A program made the position numbers and the translations under genes. A DNA stretch of 64,000 bases from assembly GCA_023935145.1 (NCBI GenBank), contig CM043698.1:143634001-143698000 (forward strand). The letters are read 5' to 3'. Shown here one piece after another: positions 11,502-24,409 of the stretch (position 1 is the first letter of the stretch; each line of letters opens with the position of its first letter). The notes under the pieces were generated by a model. The model was not told the DNA's origin. It saw only the letters and a list, made by a program, of their open reading frames with translations, and searched no databases. This stretch comes from Bretschneidera sinensis. Its lineage: Eukaryota > Streptophyta > Magnoliopsida > Brassicales > Akaniaceae.

Positions 11502-12714
11502 GTAAATTTTTTTTTTCACTTTCATTTTATCGATTATTTAAAGATGTACATTTCAAGATCCAATAATGTTCATGAAAACATTTTAATAAGATTTTTTTCA
11601 CAGGAAGAATAGGCATTTTTTCATTAATTTTTCTAACTCAGTGTTTTTAAAAATCTTTGAAATTTTATGATGCAAATTCTAATTTATTAATACATAGATG
11701 TTTATATGATTTATTTTCAAATTCAAGTTATTTAATTAGTTTTTTTATATGATAGATTAAAGCATGAAATTTAATCTTTCTTACATCAAATATAAGCATA
11801 AGAAAAATATTTTAGTGTTGGTAAAATTACTAAACATTTTTGAGACTTGGAGATAATTGGGGCTGAGATCTAAACTTGGGGTTTCCTCTTTAGCGTAAAT
11901 TAGGTGTGGCTACTGACGGAACATATGCTTTGTCCATAAATATTGTCTTATTTGATCGTTTGTTATATTTATATAATCGTTTCACCACTTTTCTTAGGGT
12001 AAAAACTTTGTTAAAAAGGAAAACTACCAAAATGTTTGAAAAAGACAGAAAAAGATTAATTTAAATCATGCAGAAGAAAATGGATTCTTAGTTAGATTGC
12101 TTATTCCCTAACAGAATATTAATTGTCGTTTAATGATTCAATTCTAGCATTCAAAATTAGTGGTGAAATAGTTTTATTAATTTTGAGTAAGAAGCATAAT
12201 TATATAAAATTTCCAATGAGTAAGATCAAGTAAATTGCTTATAGTATCAAGATGGAAATATACTTTTATTAATTGAAGTTAGATGATTTTACTTTAATCA
12301 ATTGTATGAGGTAGTAGTTTAGGATTGTAAAGTAGAAAATTGAACATTAAATGTAGCTTAGAGTTGTACATCTCACATATTTGTAGTTGATAATGTGATT
12401 TTGGGAGATGTAGCTAGGAAGCAATAGTAACAAAAAACCACAATTACTTCAGGCTTTGCATAACATGTTAAAATCAAATGAACCAAAGAACTTCAACACA
12501 TTTTGTTGTACTTTATTAGCTATGTTGCAGGGATTCTAGCCTAGACTCGGTTTAGGGAATTTTCTGCATCAAAGAAAATTTTTATACTTTTTGGTGCAAG
12601 AAAATTCCGTGACCCATGTTTAGGTAAGAACTTTTCATACTCAACAATTATTAAGTTTTCATTTATAGTTGGTCATATGGAAAGGAATTAATTATTTTTA
12701 TACGAATTGTTAGG

Positions 12715-13900
12715 ATGTCTGATGAGGAGAAATTGAAAGCTATAAGTGGATTCAGGAGAAATCCTGAATACATTGAGGTAGATTGTGGGTGCACAAGCAA
12801 AAAATATGGAGATTATGTAGGAAAGCTAAGGATTTTTACAAATGGAAAATTTATTATTTCTTGTGAATGCACAGCGGACTGTAAAGCGGGTAAGTCTCTC
12901 TATCTCTCTGTATTCTTAAGCATATTTAGTTTGTATAGTCCTTTTCTTTAGAATTTCCGATTAAAAAAAATCTCCCTAGACTAATGAAAAAATTATAATA
13001 ACAGAGAATTTGACACCATCTGGCTTTGAAAAACATGCTGAAAGAGAAGGGGGTAAGAATTGGGGTAGCCATATTTGGGTTACGATAGGCGGTCATAAAG
13101 TTAAGCTGCGGAAAACAGTCTTATTTGATTATTATAAACTTGCCTCAAACGAGAGTGAGTCGAGCAGCTTGTCAGGCAAACGGATATTTCATCGTGACGA
13201 GCTCATTCAATGCACAAGGTGCAAAAAAGAGCGCAAGTTTCGTATGCAATCCAAAGAAGAATGCAGGATATACCATGATGCCTTAAATGACGAGACGTGG
13301 GAATGCTTCCAGTATCCATATGAGGAGTAAGTTCACTCTCTCTTAATTATATAGTTCAAGCTTCAATTTATAAACACATTTGTATCTTTTGAAATATTTT
13401 ATTAGCATTACCCAACAAAAAAAAGAACTTAATGAACAGTTGATTGACAAGTTCATTTTATATGTATAGAATTTGATTTTTATAAAATCAGATTACTAAT
13501 TCTCTTGTCTACCATTCTTTATTTTGAGTTTATTAATTACGATTATCTAATTTCAAGCATAGTTAAAAGTAATAATTCCATGCATCTAATTTCGAGCAAA
13601 GTTACATTTCTGTTCAAATTGATAGCTTTTGTAGCTTCCCTTTAGCTTTGTTCTATTTAACTATTGGTAGTAAAACACGGTTGCTCATTCTCTTGAGAAC
13701 GTGAATAAGTGTTTTGTGTTATCAGAATTGACTGTGACGCTATCGAAGAGCGAACAAGCCGGAAAAAGTACAGAGGTTGCCAAAGAGCTCCACGCTGTAA
13801 GGGATGCACAAAATGTGTGTGTATGGGGTGTCTCATGTGCCGCTTCTCGGACTGCGACTGCCGCACTTGCGTCGATTTCATGGAGAACGCAAAGCCTTAG
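12715..13900 (+). CDS. ULT1/ULT2-like: ULTRAPETALA-like developmental regulator, three coding exons
   Basis: ULTRAPETALA proteins are plant nuclear regulators with a SAND-like DNA-binding domain and a Cys-rich C-terminal domain. In Arabidopsis ULT1 acts as a trithorax-type factor that controls floral meristem size and activates AGAMOUS. Exons are 12715-12889, 13005-13326 and 13726-13900. The introns are GT-AG (12890-13004 and 13327-13725), and phases 1 and 2 join cleanly to give 223 residues, close to the usual 230-240. Family blocks are VDCGCTSKKYGDYVGKLR (about 23-40), CECTADC (about 50-56), LTPSGFEKH (61-69), KTVLFDYY near 95-105, FHRDEL and SKEECR in exon 2, and YRGCQRAPRCKGCTKC then CRFSDCDCRTCVDF at the C-terminus. 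The start is the only suitable ATG and lies where the family begins. The central linker (NESESSSLSGK) is divergent. No stops or frameshifts, so probably functional; ULT1 versus ULT2 orthology is undecided. Confidence 0.9.
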
Positions 13901-14021
13901 GGCTAATTAATCACCCTTTCTATCCCCTGAGACACAGAAGATAGGAATTGTTATGAGTTTTTTCTTCTTCTTTTTTTGTTCTAAGGTTGTGGTAACTTTC
14001 TGTATAAGAACACCTTTTGTT
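13901..14021 (+). other. 3' flank of the ULT-like gene
   Basis: Short T-rich stretch that should contain the 3'UTR and polyadenylation site. The element A LTR begins about 120 bp after the stop codon, so it may provide or alter the transcript end. Confidence 0.45.
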
Positions 14022-15223
14022 TGAGGCTTCAAAGTACTCTTAAATAATTTTTATTACTCTTTTACTTATTAAAATTGTTAGTTTTCCTTTATTTCTTTTG
14101 ATTTTATTTTATTTTATTTACTTGTGCCACACTTTTTTCTATTTTGTGTTATATTTCTTTTTAGTTACTTTTCTATTTCATGTTTTTCTAGTAGTAGAAG
14201 TATTTCCCATTTTAGTGTCATTCTTTTTCCTAGAAAGATCAATATTATTGTATTTTCCTTTTCTTTTTTAGGAGTTTGCCTATATAAGGCCAGTTGCCCT
14301 TGCCTTGTAAGCACAACATATTTTTCCTAGACAAGAGAATAAAGAGAGAAAAGAATGAGGGTGGCTGCCAAGTCTCAATGAAGAGGGATCTTCAACAATC
14401 TTGAATGTTTCATCAACTTATTTCATGCAAAAGAGTTTTATTCTCTTCTCTTTAGTTTTCTTTTGATGCATTTCCAAAAGAACATGGTTTATTTCAGATT
14501 TGTTATAAACTAACTTTATTTTTCTAGGGCTTTGATGTAGCCTAACTTTGAACATACAATTTAAATTCCAAGTTATTTTATTTCAAAGTTTTTTTATGTT
14601 GAATGTTTATCTTTATTCTTATTACTTTCAATTTTTTGGCCAATTATTGTTTGATTTATTGAATCATAATGAAACCGAAAGATAATTTGTTACTAAAAGA
14701 TTTTAGGATTACACACCATTAGTTGAGCGAAAGATAGAGATACTATACCGCAATTAGTGTGATTTTAGATTAAGAAAAATCCAAAGAACTTAATGAATCT
14801 TCAAATAATTTAATTTACATAGAGATATGATGAATTATTAGGTGGAGATATTTCTCATGTTATTCGAGAGAAAACACTGAATAATTAAGGTATTTATTTT
14901 TCATCAACTTGAAAAATTGGAATTTTATAACAAGGAATAATAAATTGTGTGGGAATAGCTAGGTGAAATCAAAAGCTCTAGATTATTTTTATTATCTTTA
15001 CAACCTTAAGTTTTATTTTATTTTCTTTTAATTTATCTTTGTCAAACACTTTAGTTTAATTTAGGTGGTAAAGTCAATAAAATTTCCATTTTGTTTCCAA
15101 ATATTGAATAATTTGGTAAATTTCAATACTCGATAGCATACTTAGTCCTTGTGGGTTCAATATTTTTTTCTTTTAAAACTTTACTACTTGTTGCGATTTT
15201 GTTCACTTGCAAATATTTTCACA
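14022..15223 (+). repeat. Element A 5' LTR
   Basis: Aligns with 43047-44240 over nearly its whole length; the match is clear from about 14048, and the first 25 bp are uncertain. A TATA box (TATATAAGG) lies at 14281-14289; the 3' copy has TATATAA at 43317-43323. Ends TTTTCACA. Confidence 0.85.
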
Positions 15224-15232
15224 CTAAGTTTT

Positions 15233-15250
15233 TGGCGTCGTTGCAGGAGA
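15233..15250 (+). promoter_or_regulatory. Element A primer-binding site
   Basis: TGGCGTCGTTGCAGGAGA matches the Athila/Tat-type site TGGCGCCGTTGCCGGGGA at 15 of 18 bases and lies 10 bases after the LTR. Confidence 0.8.
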
Positions 15251-15372
15251 CTAATTATTTGTAATTGATATTGATATTAGCTAGATTGTTATTAATTTGG
15301 ATTTTTTTTTAGATTGGTGATTAGATCTCAGTTTTGCTTTTCTTTTATTTTTATTTTAGGATTTAGAAGAGT

Positions 15373-16735
15373 ATGCCCCGATCTAAACCATTAGAGTTTA
15401 CACTTTTTGATCTCGAGATTGAGAGAACTTTGAGTCAAATCAAACAAAAGAAGAAGCAAGAAATCACCACACCTGCCATCACTATGGCAGATCAACGGAA
15501 TGGAGAGGCTAATAGGGCTTTGAGGGACTATGCTACGCCCTTGGTTAATGGGGCTACATCTAGCATAAGGAGGTCGGCTATACAAGCTAATAATTTTGAG
15601 ATTAAGCCGGCAATATATCAAATGATACAACAATCTGTTCAGTTTAGGAGGCTATCGCAGGAGGATCCTAATGTTCATATCGCAAATTTTCTAGAGATTT
15701 GTGACACCTTCAAAGCACAATGGAGTGACGAATTATGCTATTCGTTTGAGACTTTTCCCTTTTTCACTCAAAGAAAAAGTGAAAGTCTGGCTGAATTCTC
15801 TATCACTTGGTGTCATTACTACCTGGGAGGAGTTAGCACAAAAAAAATTTGGTAAAGTATTTCCCTCTGGCTAAGACAACAAAGCTAAGGAATGATATTA
15901 CCACATTTACTCAATTTGAAAATGAATCTTTGTATGAAGCATGGTAGAGATACAAAGATTTATTGCGAAAGTGTCCTCATAATGACCTTCCAACATGGCT
16001 TCAAGTCCAAACATTCTACAAAGGTTTGGGAGCTACAAATAGGTCCATGATTGATGTAGCAGCTGGAGGGGCTTTAATCAGTAAAACTCATGAAGCAGCT
16101 TATGAACTTTTGGAGGAATTGGCATCCAACAACTATTAATGGCCTTCGGAGAGAGCAATGCCAAGAAAAGCAGCTGGAGTTTTTGAACTTGATTCTATTA
16201 CCACATTGGCGGTACAAATGGCAACTTTATCTAAACAACTAGGTAAGATGAATGTTAGTGCTATTCAAACTAATGTTGTGTGTGATTATTGTGCAGGAAA
16301 TCACTCAAGTATTCATTGCCAAGTGGGGAATCCGTTTGCTCAACCAAATTCTGAACAAGCTATACGTGTCCAATTTCTAACATCAAAACAATCCTTATTC
16401 AAACATGTTCAATCCGAGATGGAGAAATCACCCTAAATTTTTGTGGAGCAACAAGCAAGGGGCAAATAGAACACCTCAAAATTTTCCATAGCAAGAAAAG
16501 AAGCCGACACTCGAGGAGATGTTCATTCAATACATGCAAAAGATAGATTTGGTGATCCAAAACAATTCGGCTTTGATTCATAACCTTGAGGCTCAAATTG
16601 GTCAGCTTTCAAACATTCTTACAGAGAGGACTGCAAGAACTTTGCCGAGCAATACCGTTACCAATCCTAAGGAACATGTCAAGCAATAGCATTGAGAAGT
16701 GGGAGGACAATTGAGCAGTCACAAGGAGCAAGTAC
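15373..16735 (+). pseudogene. Element A gag (broken, continues after element B)
   Basis: Capsid gene of element A. The ATG at 15373 begins a Gypsy gag with QANNFEIKPAIYQMIQ near 15587 and HIANFLEICDTFK near 15676. A frameshift near 15715-15740 moves the rest to other frames, where blocks for LRNDI and ESLYEAW (15880-15945), LPTWLQVQTFYKG and AAGGALIS (15985-16085), and a knuckle CDYCAGNHSSIHC near 16281 remain. Element B interrupts at 16736. The linker to protease resumes at 37497, with an EPKMEELEQQV block and a TNFPSIYDPPIHFPQRL block to about 37700. Confidence 0.82.
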
Positions 16736-18766
16736 TGTAACGACCCATCCCGGGTTGGCCACCCCCGAGACGGTGTTATCACATTTTGAGAATCCCAGTA
16801 CGACACGTATATGCAACAAATATTAACATAACTTTTTACTGAAATCTTCAACCCTCAACAGAAGAGGTAAATAAATTTGATATTTACTTAAACATAATAT
16901 ACATAAAATGCACGACTATTTACAATAAAATTTTTACAATTCATTTTCTCAATTGTTTGAGGATGTGACGCGGACGTGGCTTACAGAGAAGGAATCCGTC
17001 TGACCCTTAACCCACCAGACTATTTGTCTTGTCTGCTACCTGAAATCATTGTACAATGAGAGATGAGCTTCATAAGCTCAGTGAATTAAATTTACTAAAA
17101 GTATTCCAATTTCATAAATAGTCCAATAAGATTTAAGCACTTATTTCTCCTATAACTAGATAATAGTATAATGTCTAATATTTGAACAATTTCTATCTTA
17201 GCATATTTCTATGTCTTTTTCTCACTGTAATTGTCTCTTTCTGAGGGACTCATCAAACTATAAATAAAATTAACAATATTACACCTCACATAAGCATTTC
17301 ACTAATGCAAGCAATAATTAAAAACATATGCAATGCGTGAATGATTATGATGGGAACATCTTCCCATCTGTCGACAGGTTGTTATTAACTTAGACCGGCT
17401 GCCTTCCCGGTTCTTTCATTCTCATTTAGACCGGCTGCCTTCCCGGATCTTTCATTCTCATTACCGGCTACTTTCCTGGTTCTTTCATTTTCATTAGACC
17501 GACTGCCTTCCCGGTTCTTTTCTTTCTCATTTAATGCATATGTATATAAGCAATGATATGAAATATGCATATAAACAGTAATATAAAAACAATATACAAA
17601 TTCAAAATACTTAAATTGGTTATCCTGATTATTCTAAAATTTATTTAACAAAAAATCCACTAAATTCCTCTCATCCCAAATCACATCAAATAATCTATTA
17701 AAGCTTGTCAAGATCCATTAAATTTCATCTCAAATCATATCAATTCATCTATCAAAGCTTGTCAAGATCCACTAAAATTCATCTCATCATAATTCGTATT
17801 AAAACATCAATATAACTCATCAAGAATTTCACTTATCGCTTTGATTATTAAATCAACTTATTATTCCAAAAATATTATTTCTCTCATAATAATTTTCTAC
17901 ATGTCCAAAATTCATATCATAATTATCAATCAAATCTTTATCTATCACCACAACATAAGCTAATAATTTATTTTAATATTATCACTAAAATTTTCATTTT
18001 TATTTAGACTACTTAAAGTAAATCCAACTCACCACGTAGCACTTAAAGCTACCCGTGGATCACCTCCTTACCTTTCTCGTTCTTCTCCAAAACGTCCTCC
18101 GATTGTTGACAGATTGTTGACTACCAACACCTGACAAAATATTTGTATTCAATTTTTAATTATTCCTTCATTTCTTCATAAACCACACCTTTTGAAAATT
18201 CCCACTTTGAATTTGGGGAAATTTCATGAATGCTAAAAATTTAAAAATAAATATTATACTATTACCTTCTACTTTTCTGATAGCTATTCCTGATTCTCTA
18301 TGAAATTCCACAATAAACCCCTTCAAAATCTTGCTCTTTTAACTTTACTTTGGGTTCCCAAGTATTTTAAGAAAACAGATGAGTTATATGAGACTAAACG
18401 AAATCCTTTCACGTAACTTGCTTGAACCTATTGTGTATATATATATATATATATATATAGGAAATTTTTGTTGAAAAATTTGGCAGCTAAAAGGCTGCCT
18501 TACTACCCTAAAGTCTTCCACGCTTTGAAGACTTGTGAGGCATTCACCATGCCTCACATAAATTGGCACGTTTTTTTTTTCTTGACTTTTGAGTTTTTTT
18601 TTTTACTTTTTTTTTTCTCTCTGGACGTCATTTGGATGTCCTGCTGATTTTTTTTCAAAAGAATTATTTTATCAATACTAAATCCTTCGTAAATATATTA
18701 TTTTAATTCTGTGTCATATTTATTAAATTACTTCTTTACCCTTTCTTTATGAATACGAGTATTACA
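16736..18766 (-). repeat. Element B 3' LTR
   Basis: About 2,031 bp. Contains four tandem units of about 35 bp at 17393-17533 and an (AT)n run at about 18436-18460. Aligns end to end with 35428-37491. The short frame at 17385-17570 is an artefact of the tandem repeat. Confidence 0.92.
17393..17533 (-). repeat. Tandem repeat in element B 3' LTR, 4 units
   Basis: Units of 34-37 bp with core GACCGGCTGCCTTCCCGGTT followed by CTTTCATTCTCATT. The other copies of this LTR in the window have 5, 5 and 2 units. Confidence 0.88.
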
Positions 18767-18780
18767 ATTCTACCCACCTT
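18767..18780 (-). promoter_or_regulatory. Element B polypurine tract
   Basis: On the minus strand AAGGTGGGTAGAAT directly precedes the LTR start TGTAATAC. Confidence 0.75.
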
Positions 18781-18815
18781 ACAAAAATTTTGTCCCTGAA
18801 ATTTCCTTACTAAAA

Positions 18816-19935
18816 TCAAGAAAAGAGTTCGGGGTAATCTTTCCTCATTTTTGCTTCATGTTCCCACGTGACTTCTTCGACATCTTTATTTCGCCATAAT
18901 ACTTGAATCAAAGAAATGACTTTATTGCGCAAGACTTGATCGTTTCTGTCTAGTATTCTGACTGGTACCAACATAAAAGTCAAATATTTTTGAATTTCTA
19001 TCACCTGATTCGAGATATTATGGGACTCATCGTGCAAGTACTTCCTCATTAGAGACATATGAAAAACATTATGTAATTGCTTTAATTTCGGAGGCAAATC
19101 CAAACGATATGCTACGGGCCCAATTCTCTCAATCACCTTATAGGGTCCCATAAATCTCGGGCTCAACTTTCCCTTCTTTTTAAATCTCAACACTCCCTTC
19201 CAAGGAGATATCTTTAGAAATACCCAATCACCAACTTGGAACTCGAGAGGTCGTCTTCTTTTATCAACATATCTTTTCTGTCTGTTCTGAGCTGCTATGA
19301 GGTTCTCTCTAACCAATTTGATCATCTCCGTAGTCAAATCTATCATTTCTGGGCCATATATCTTTCTCTCTCCAACTTCTTCCCAACATACTGGAGTTCT
19401 ACACCTTCTACCATATAAAACCTTGAAGGGTGTCATCCCAATACTAGTTTGATACTGATTATTGTATGCAAACTCGATCAAAGGCAAATAAGCATCCCAG
19501 CTCACTAAGAAACTCAATACACATGCCCTCAGCATATCCTCTAGTATTCTGATGATTCTTTCAGTCTGTCCATCAGTTTGTGGATGAAAAGTTGTACTAA
19601 ACTGTAATTGGGTACCCATCGCTTCTTGGAAACCCCTCCAAAATCTAGAGGTAAATCTAGAATCTCTATCTGATATAATACTCAAGGGTACTCCATGTAA
19701 TTTTACTATCTCCTGCTACATACAACTCAGCCAACTTTTCTGGACTCCATGTAGTTTTAATAGGAAGAAAACGTGAAGACTTAGAAAGTCTATCCACTTT
19801 AACCCATACAGCATCATGCCCTCTCTAGGTATGGGAAAAACCAAAGACAAAATCCATACTCACATTTTCCCATGGCCACTCAAGTACTGGAAGAGGTTGT
19901 AATAAACCTGCTGGATGTCTATTCTCAGACTTTAC
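18816..19935 (-). pseudogene. Element B integrase core and chromodomain-like end (broken)
   Basis: The long open segment 19685-18816 (289 codons) covers the second half of the integrase core and the C-terminus. It has SDRDSRFTSRFW with the second catalytic Asp, HPQTDGQTER with the catalytic Glu, the GYGRRCRTP-like block (YGRRCRTPVCW), the GPF/Y-type region near GPYKVIERIGPVAY, and a C-terminal LWRNKDVEEVTWEHE block resembling Tekay chromodomains. The first part of the core (19935-19690) carries the first Asp in a block like MDFVFG near 19835, but has stops and a frameshift near 19830-19690. The protein ends at a stop near 18816. Confidence 0.88.
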
Positions 19936-21520
19936 CTATTGACAAGTCAAACATCTAGCAATGTATTCTACTACATCCTTTTTCATCCCTGACCACCAAT
20001 AATTCTGTTTCAACCCCCTGTACATCTTATTATTTCCTGGGTGCATGGAATATACAGAATCATGAGTCTCCCTTAATATCTCTTTTCTAATCTCCACATC
20101 ATTGGGAACACAAACTCTATGCCCTAATACTACCATACCATCTTCTCTAATTCTAAACTTGGTCAACTTCCCACTCAACACTTCCTTCCTGATTTTCTCT
20201 ATCCCCTCATTTTTACCCTGCAACTGAAATAAACGATCAATAATAGAAGATTGTATCACCATATTTGCCATTAATACTCCTCTATCATTGACACTCAATT
20301 GCATTCTCATTCTTCTTAATTCTATCATCAGGCTAGTATTATGGCTCCCAATAGCAGTTAATCTCCCGGTAGCCTTTCTACTCAATGTATCAGCTACTAC
20401 ATTAGTTTTTCCTGGATGAAAGTGAATTGTACAGTCATAATCACAAATCAATTCCATCCACCTCCTCTGCCTCAAATTCAACTCCTTCTGGGTTGGTAAA
20501 TACGTCAAGCTTTTATGATCAGTAAAAAATTCACACTTGGCTCCATATAGATGGTGTCTCCAAATCTTCAAAGCAAAAACTATGGCAGCTAATTCTAAAT
20601 CATGGGTCGGGTAATTCCTCTCATGGTTCTTCAATTGCCTAGATGCATAAGCTATAACTCTACCATGTTGCATCAATACACATCCCAACCCCTGATGTGA
20701 CGCATCACTATAAACCACAAATCCTTCATCACCAGAAGAAAGTACTAATACAGGGGCAGTAGTCAGTTTCTCTTTCAACAGCTGGAAAATTCTCTCACAT
20801 TCCTCTGACCACCTAAACTTCACATTCTTCCTAGTCAATTTAGTCAAAGGTCCAGCAATTATAGAAAAATTTTGGATATATCTCCTATAGTAACCAGCCA
20901 ACCCCAAAAAGCTTCTAATTTAAGTTACACTCGTGGGTCTTTCCCAATTCAACACTGCTTCTACTTTTTATGGGTCAACTGTTATCCCCTCTTCCGACAC
21001 AACATGCCCCAAGAAAGATATCTCGCTCAACCAAAACTCACATTTAGAGAACTTAGCATATAATTTCTCTCTCCTCAGAATCTCCAACACTATCTCCAAA
21101 TGTCGCATATGCTACCCTTCATTCTTGGAATATACCAAAATATCATCAATAAACATAATTACAAATCTGTCCAAGAATGGTTTAAACACCCGATTCATAA
21201 GGTCTATAAATGCTGCAGGAGCATTGGTCAACCCAAAAGGCATCACTAAGAACTCATAATGGCCATATCGTGTCCTAAAAGCAATTTTAAGCACATCTCC
21301 CTTCTTTATCCTCAATTGATGATAACCCGACCTCAGGTCTATCTTAGAGAACACTCTAGCTCCCTATAACTATTCGAATAAATCATCTATCCTAGGCAAA
21401 GGATATCTATTCTTTATGGTAATCTTATTCAACTGTCTATAATCAATACACAACCTCATAGTCCCATCTTTCTTTTTGACAAATAACACAGGGGCTCCCC
21501 AGGGTGACATATTAAGTCAG
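19936..21520 (-). pseudogene. Element B reverse transcriptase, RNase H and integrase zinc domain (broken)
   Basis: Read 3' to 5' on the plus strand. The segment 21520-21360 is decayed reverse transcriptase with several stops. 21354-21112 is open and has [21 protein letters not shown] and the catalytic FIDDILVYS near 21150. A stop near 21112 and another near 20920 break the thumb. 20907-19936 (323 codons) holds RNase H, with [29 protein letters not shown] and NVVADTLSR, followed by the integrase zinc-binding region ending CLTCQ. Confidence 0.9.
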
Positions 21521-21525
21521 ATAAG

Positions 21526-22200
21526 CTATTTATCTAGCAACTTCTGTAGCTGAACTTTCAACTCTCTCAATTCAACTAGGGTCATTCTATAGGGTGCTAT
21601 GGATATGGGTACTGATCCTGGAATCACTTCAATAGAAAATTCAATCTCCCTATTGGGAGGCAACCCAGACAACTCCTCAGGGAATACATCAGAAAAATCT
21701 TTTACCACCAAGATTTCTTCTAACTTCCTATTCTCTTTACTAGAATCCACCACATTTGCTAAATACCCCTCACAACCCTTTCTCAACCATTTACTAGCAG
21801 TTAAGGCAAACATAAGACAATTAGCAAGTATCTTACGTTCTCCCTGAAAATTAAACTCCTCATGCCCGGGTATTTTGAACACAATATTTTTCCTAAAACA
21901 ATCTACCCAAACATGATATGCAAATAACCAATTCATCCCCAGAATTAAATCAAAATCTATCATATCTAAAGGCAATAAATCAATCTCAAATTCTCTATCA
22001 TCAATATTAATCACACAACCTTGATAGATTGTTTTGATAATAACTTTATCTCCAGCAAAAACCTCAACAACAATAGCATGCATCAAAGGACTAGCACTAG
22101 CATCAATGGATTTCATATAACTACTAGATGCAAAAGAATAGGTTGCACCAGGATCAATCAATAATCTAGCAGATAGATATTATACCCATAACAACATCAG
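21526..22200 (-). pseudogene. Element B protease and start of reverse transcriptase
   Basis: Retropepsin-like protease: IDPGATYSFAS near 22160 (DPGA in place of the usual DSGA or DTGA), with LILGMNWL near 21935. The frame runs on through the PEELSGLPPNREIEF block that opens the reverse transcriptase of this lineage, and stops at 21526 where the next segment is broken. Confidence 0.85.
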
Positions 22201-23093
22201 GAGTGCTTGTGCATCCTGTTGGGTCAATACATAGACTCTGCTATCTGAGGAATGAAACTGGCTGCCACTTCCTCGCTCTGCTATTGATCATCGACCTCTT
22301 CCTCGCAAACTTCCTGATCCACCACCTCTCTCCATCATTCTTCTCCTAACACTTCCAACACCTATATCAGCAGATTTCCCTGCTAGACAATCTACAGCAA
22401 TATGTCCTCCCTCACCACATACAAAACATATCTGCGTAGGGCAATTCCGAGACAGATGCCCCGTCTGAATGCACATATAGCAAACCCTTGACTCTCAATT
22501 ATCCATCAGATTACTACTTCCCCTTTGGTGGCATACTCATTCCTCTACCATAACTCCCAGTTTCCATCGCTTGTCTCCCAAATCGAGGGGTTCCACTGGT
22601 ATTACTCTGGGCTACAGAAGCAACAGATCCTGCTTGCCTCTGATTTTGCCATACAGTTCCTTGTGATAAGGAACGTCCTCCCTAGGGTGGTCTCCCACCT
22701 TGTACACTCATATTGTTACCCCCTCTAGATCCCTCAAATCTATATCTCTTCAGCCAATCCTTCCTACCTTTGAACTCTATCAAATCCTTTTCAATCTACA
22801 ACGCTTTATCCACCAGTACAGCATAATTCCCTATGCCCATATAAGAGAGTTTAGATCGAATTTCATAGTGTAATCCGTCTAAAAATCTCTTACATTTTCT
22901 CTCTTCCATATTTACTAATTCAGGTAGAAATCTTGACAAAACTATAAATCTGCTATCAAGCTCTACCACATATAGGATATTCTTCCTTAAATAAATAAAA
23001 TCTCTCTCTTACTGGGATCAAAAGGTATCTGGAAAGTATTTCGCAAAGAACTCATCCTTAAATTTAATCCATGTTAAAGGTTGTTTCACCTGT
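22201..23093 (-). pseudogene. Element B gag, C-terminal part (broken)
   Basis: Capsid fragment beginning in a KFKDEFFAKYF block near 23060, directly left of element C. Two zinc knuckles are intact in spacing, CYMCIQTGHLSRNC near 22470 and CFVCGEGGHIAVDC near 22430. Stops occur between them and the capsid part. The N-terminal gag lies beyond element C at 34768-35340. Confidence 0.85.
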
Positions 23094-24396
23094 TGTTGTG
23101 TGTTTATCTACCTAAATAAATAAGCAAATAATCATACAGTTTTACTTGCAAGTGCACAAGGTCAATAATAGCATAGTGTGTAAGTGCGAGATCATCTCCA
23201 CAGGGATTAGTGAATTTCGTTTTAGAATTAGTTTCACAATGTAAAAATTGATAGAAATAATTCCAAAGTCTAGATTGATAATGATAAAAACATAAGGCTT
23301 TGATATCCACCACTAATCATACTTTCCCAATAAGTAATGTTCCAATGTTCTAGCCCTACCATGAATACCTAATGGTTGTCAACCTAAGGGCATGGTATCT
23401 ACTCCTTAAGCTATTGATTTCCCTAAGCAATGAGTTAGGCATGGTATCTACTCTAACTATTTTCTTTCTTAAAGGATTCAACATGGTGTATACTGAGTTG
23501 TTCTTTAAAAGAGCATAAGATCTGTGGAAATCGATAACCACACGAGACCTAGGGTATAGTATATACTCCCAGTTTCTCATGTTGATTAACCCAAAGAATC
23601 CGACATGGATTTCTTTTATTACTATTTTCAGACCCAAGACTTGGTCATCCAAATTGATCTAACTAGCTAATCCATACCACATGCATACGTTGATCAGACA
23701 CACACATATGAGGAATTCAATAAAACAGACATTAATCAATTAAAGCATCATAACATGGCTATTTGCAAAGACAATCAATGAATATATATATGTATATATA
23801 TATATGGGAAAGCATAATTAGGGCTTCAATCGAGCCCTATTAGTAAGTAGTTACACATACTGTCTAGGATAAACATCATTATAGCATAAACTAAATAGAA
23901 AATATAAAACCTGAAGAATACTATGGAGACGAGTCGTCAATTCCTCTCCAAAGCTTACAACTTCAAGAAAAAGTAAAAGATAAAAGAAAGATCTGTTTTC
24001 TGTGTTTTACAAGCCTATATATAGGGTTCTAAGGGTGCCTCGAAACCCTAATTTCCAAAATAGGTCCAGAAGAAATCTTTCTAAAACTGGTTCTACCGCC
24101 TCTTTGTGCATGTGCGCTCAATCGCCTGCTTCTCTGCTCAAGTGCACTGCGCTTGAGCCTTCTATGTGAGCGCACGATTGCTTGTGCGCTCGATCACGGC
24201 CATGTTGCGCTCGATCGAACTAGTTTTTTCTAGATCTTCAGTTTTCTTCCATTAAAACTTCAAAATGCTTTCTTTTCTTCACAAACCTATAAAGAACACA
24301 AAAAACACAAAAATGAAGTAAAATATGATAAAATATGCAAACAAAGAGCTTAACAAATGTAAATTAAGGTTCTTAAATATATTTAAGCACTTATCA
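23094..24396 (-). repeat. Element C 3' LTR
   Basis: About 1.3 kb, closely matching 33517-34767. Contains a TATA-like CTATATATAG near 24014, an (AT)n run near 23783-23806, and a cluster of GCGCTCGATCGC-type motifs at 24105-24215. Confidence 0.9.
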
Positions 24397-24409
24397 CACC
24401 CCCAAACTT
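24397..24409 (-). promoter_or_regulatory. Element C polypurine tract
   Basis: On the minus strand AAGTTTGGGGGTG sits directly before the LTR start TGATAAGTG. Confidence 0.82.

Noticed and set aside
13701..13910. Alternative frame over the third ULT exon
   Set aside because: The Cys-rich family signature is in the other frame, which joins exon 2 in phase.
17393..17533. CRISPR-like regular repeats
   Set aside because: Units are adjacent with no unique spacers and lie inside a plant LTR.
17385..17570. Minus-strand frame encoding repeated NENER and GKAAG motifs (also at 36148-36438)
   Set aside because: It is a translation of the tandem LTR repeat. The frame is not preserved between LTR copies and the unit length is not always a multiple of three.
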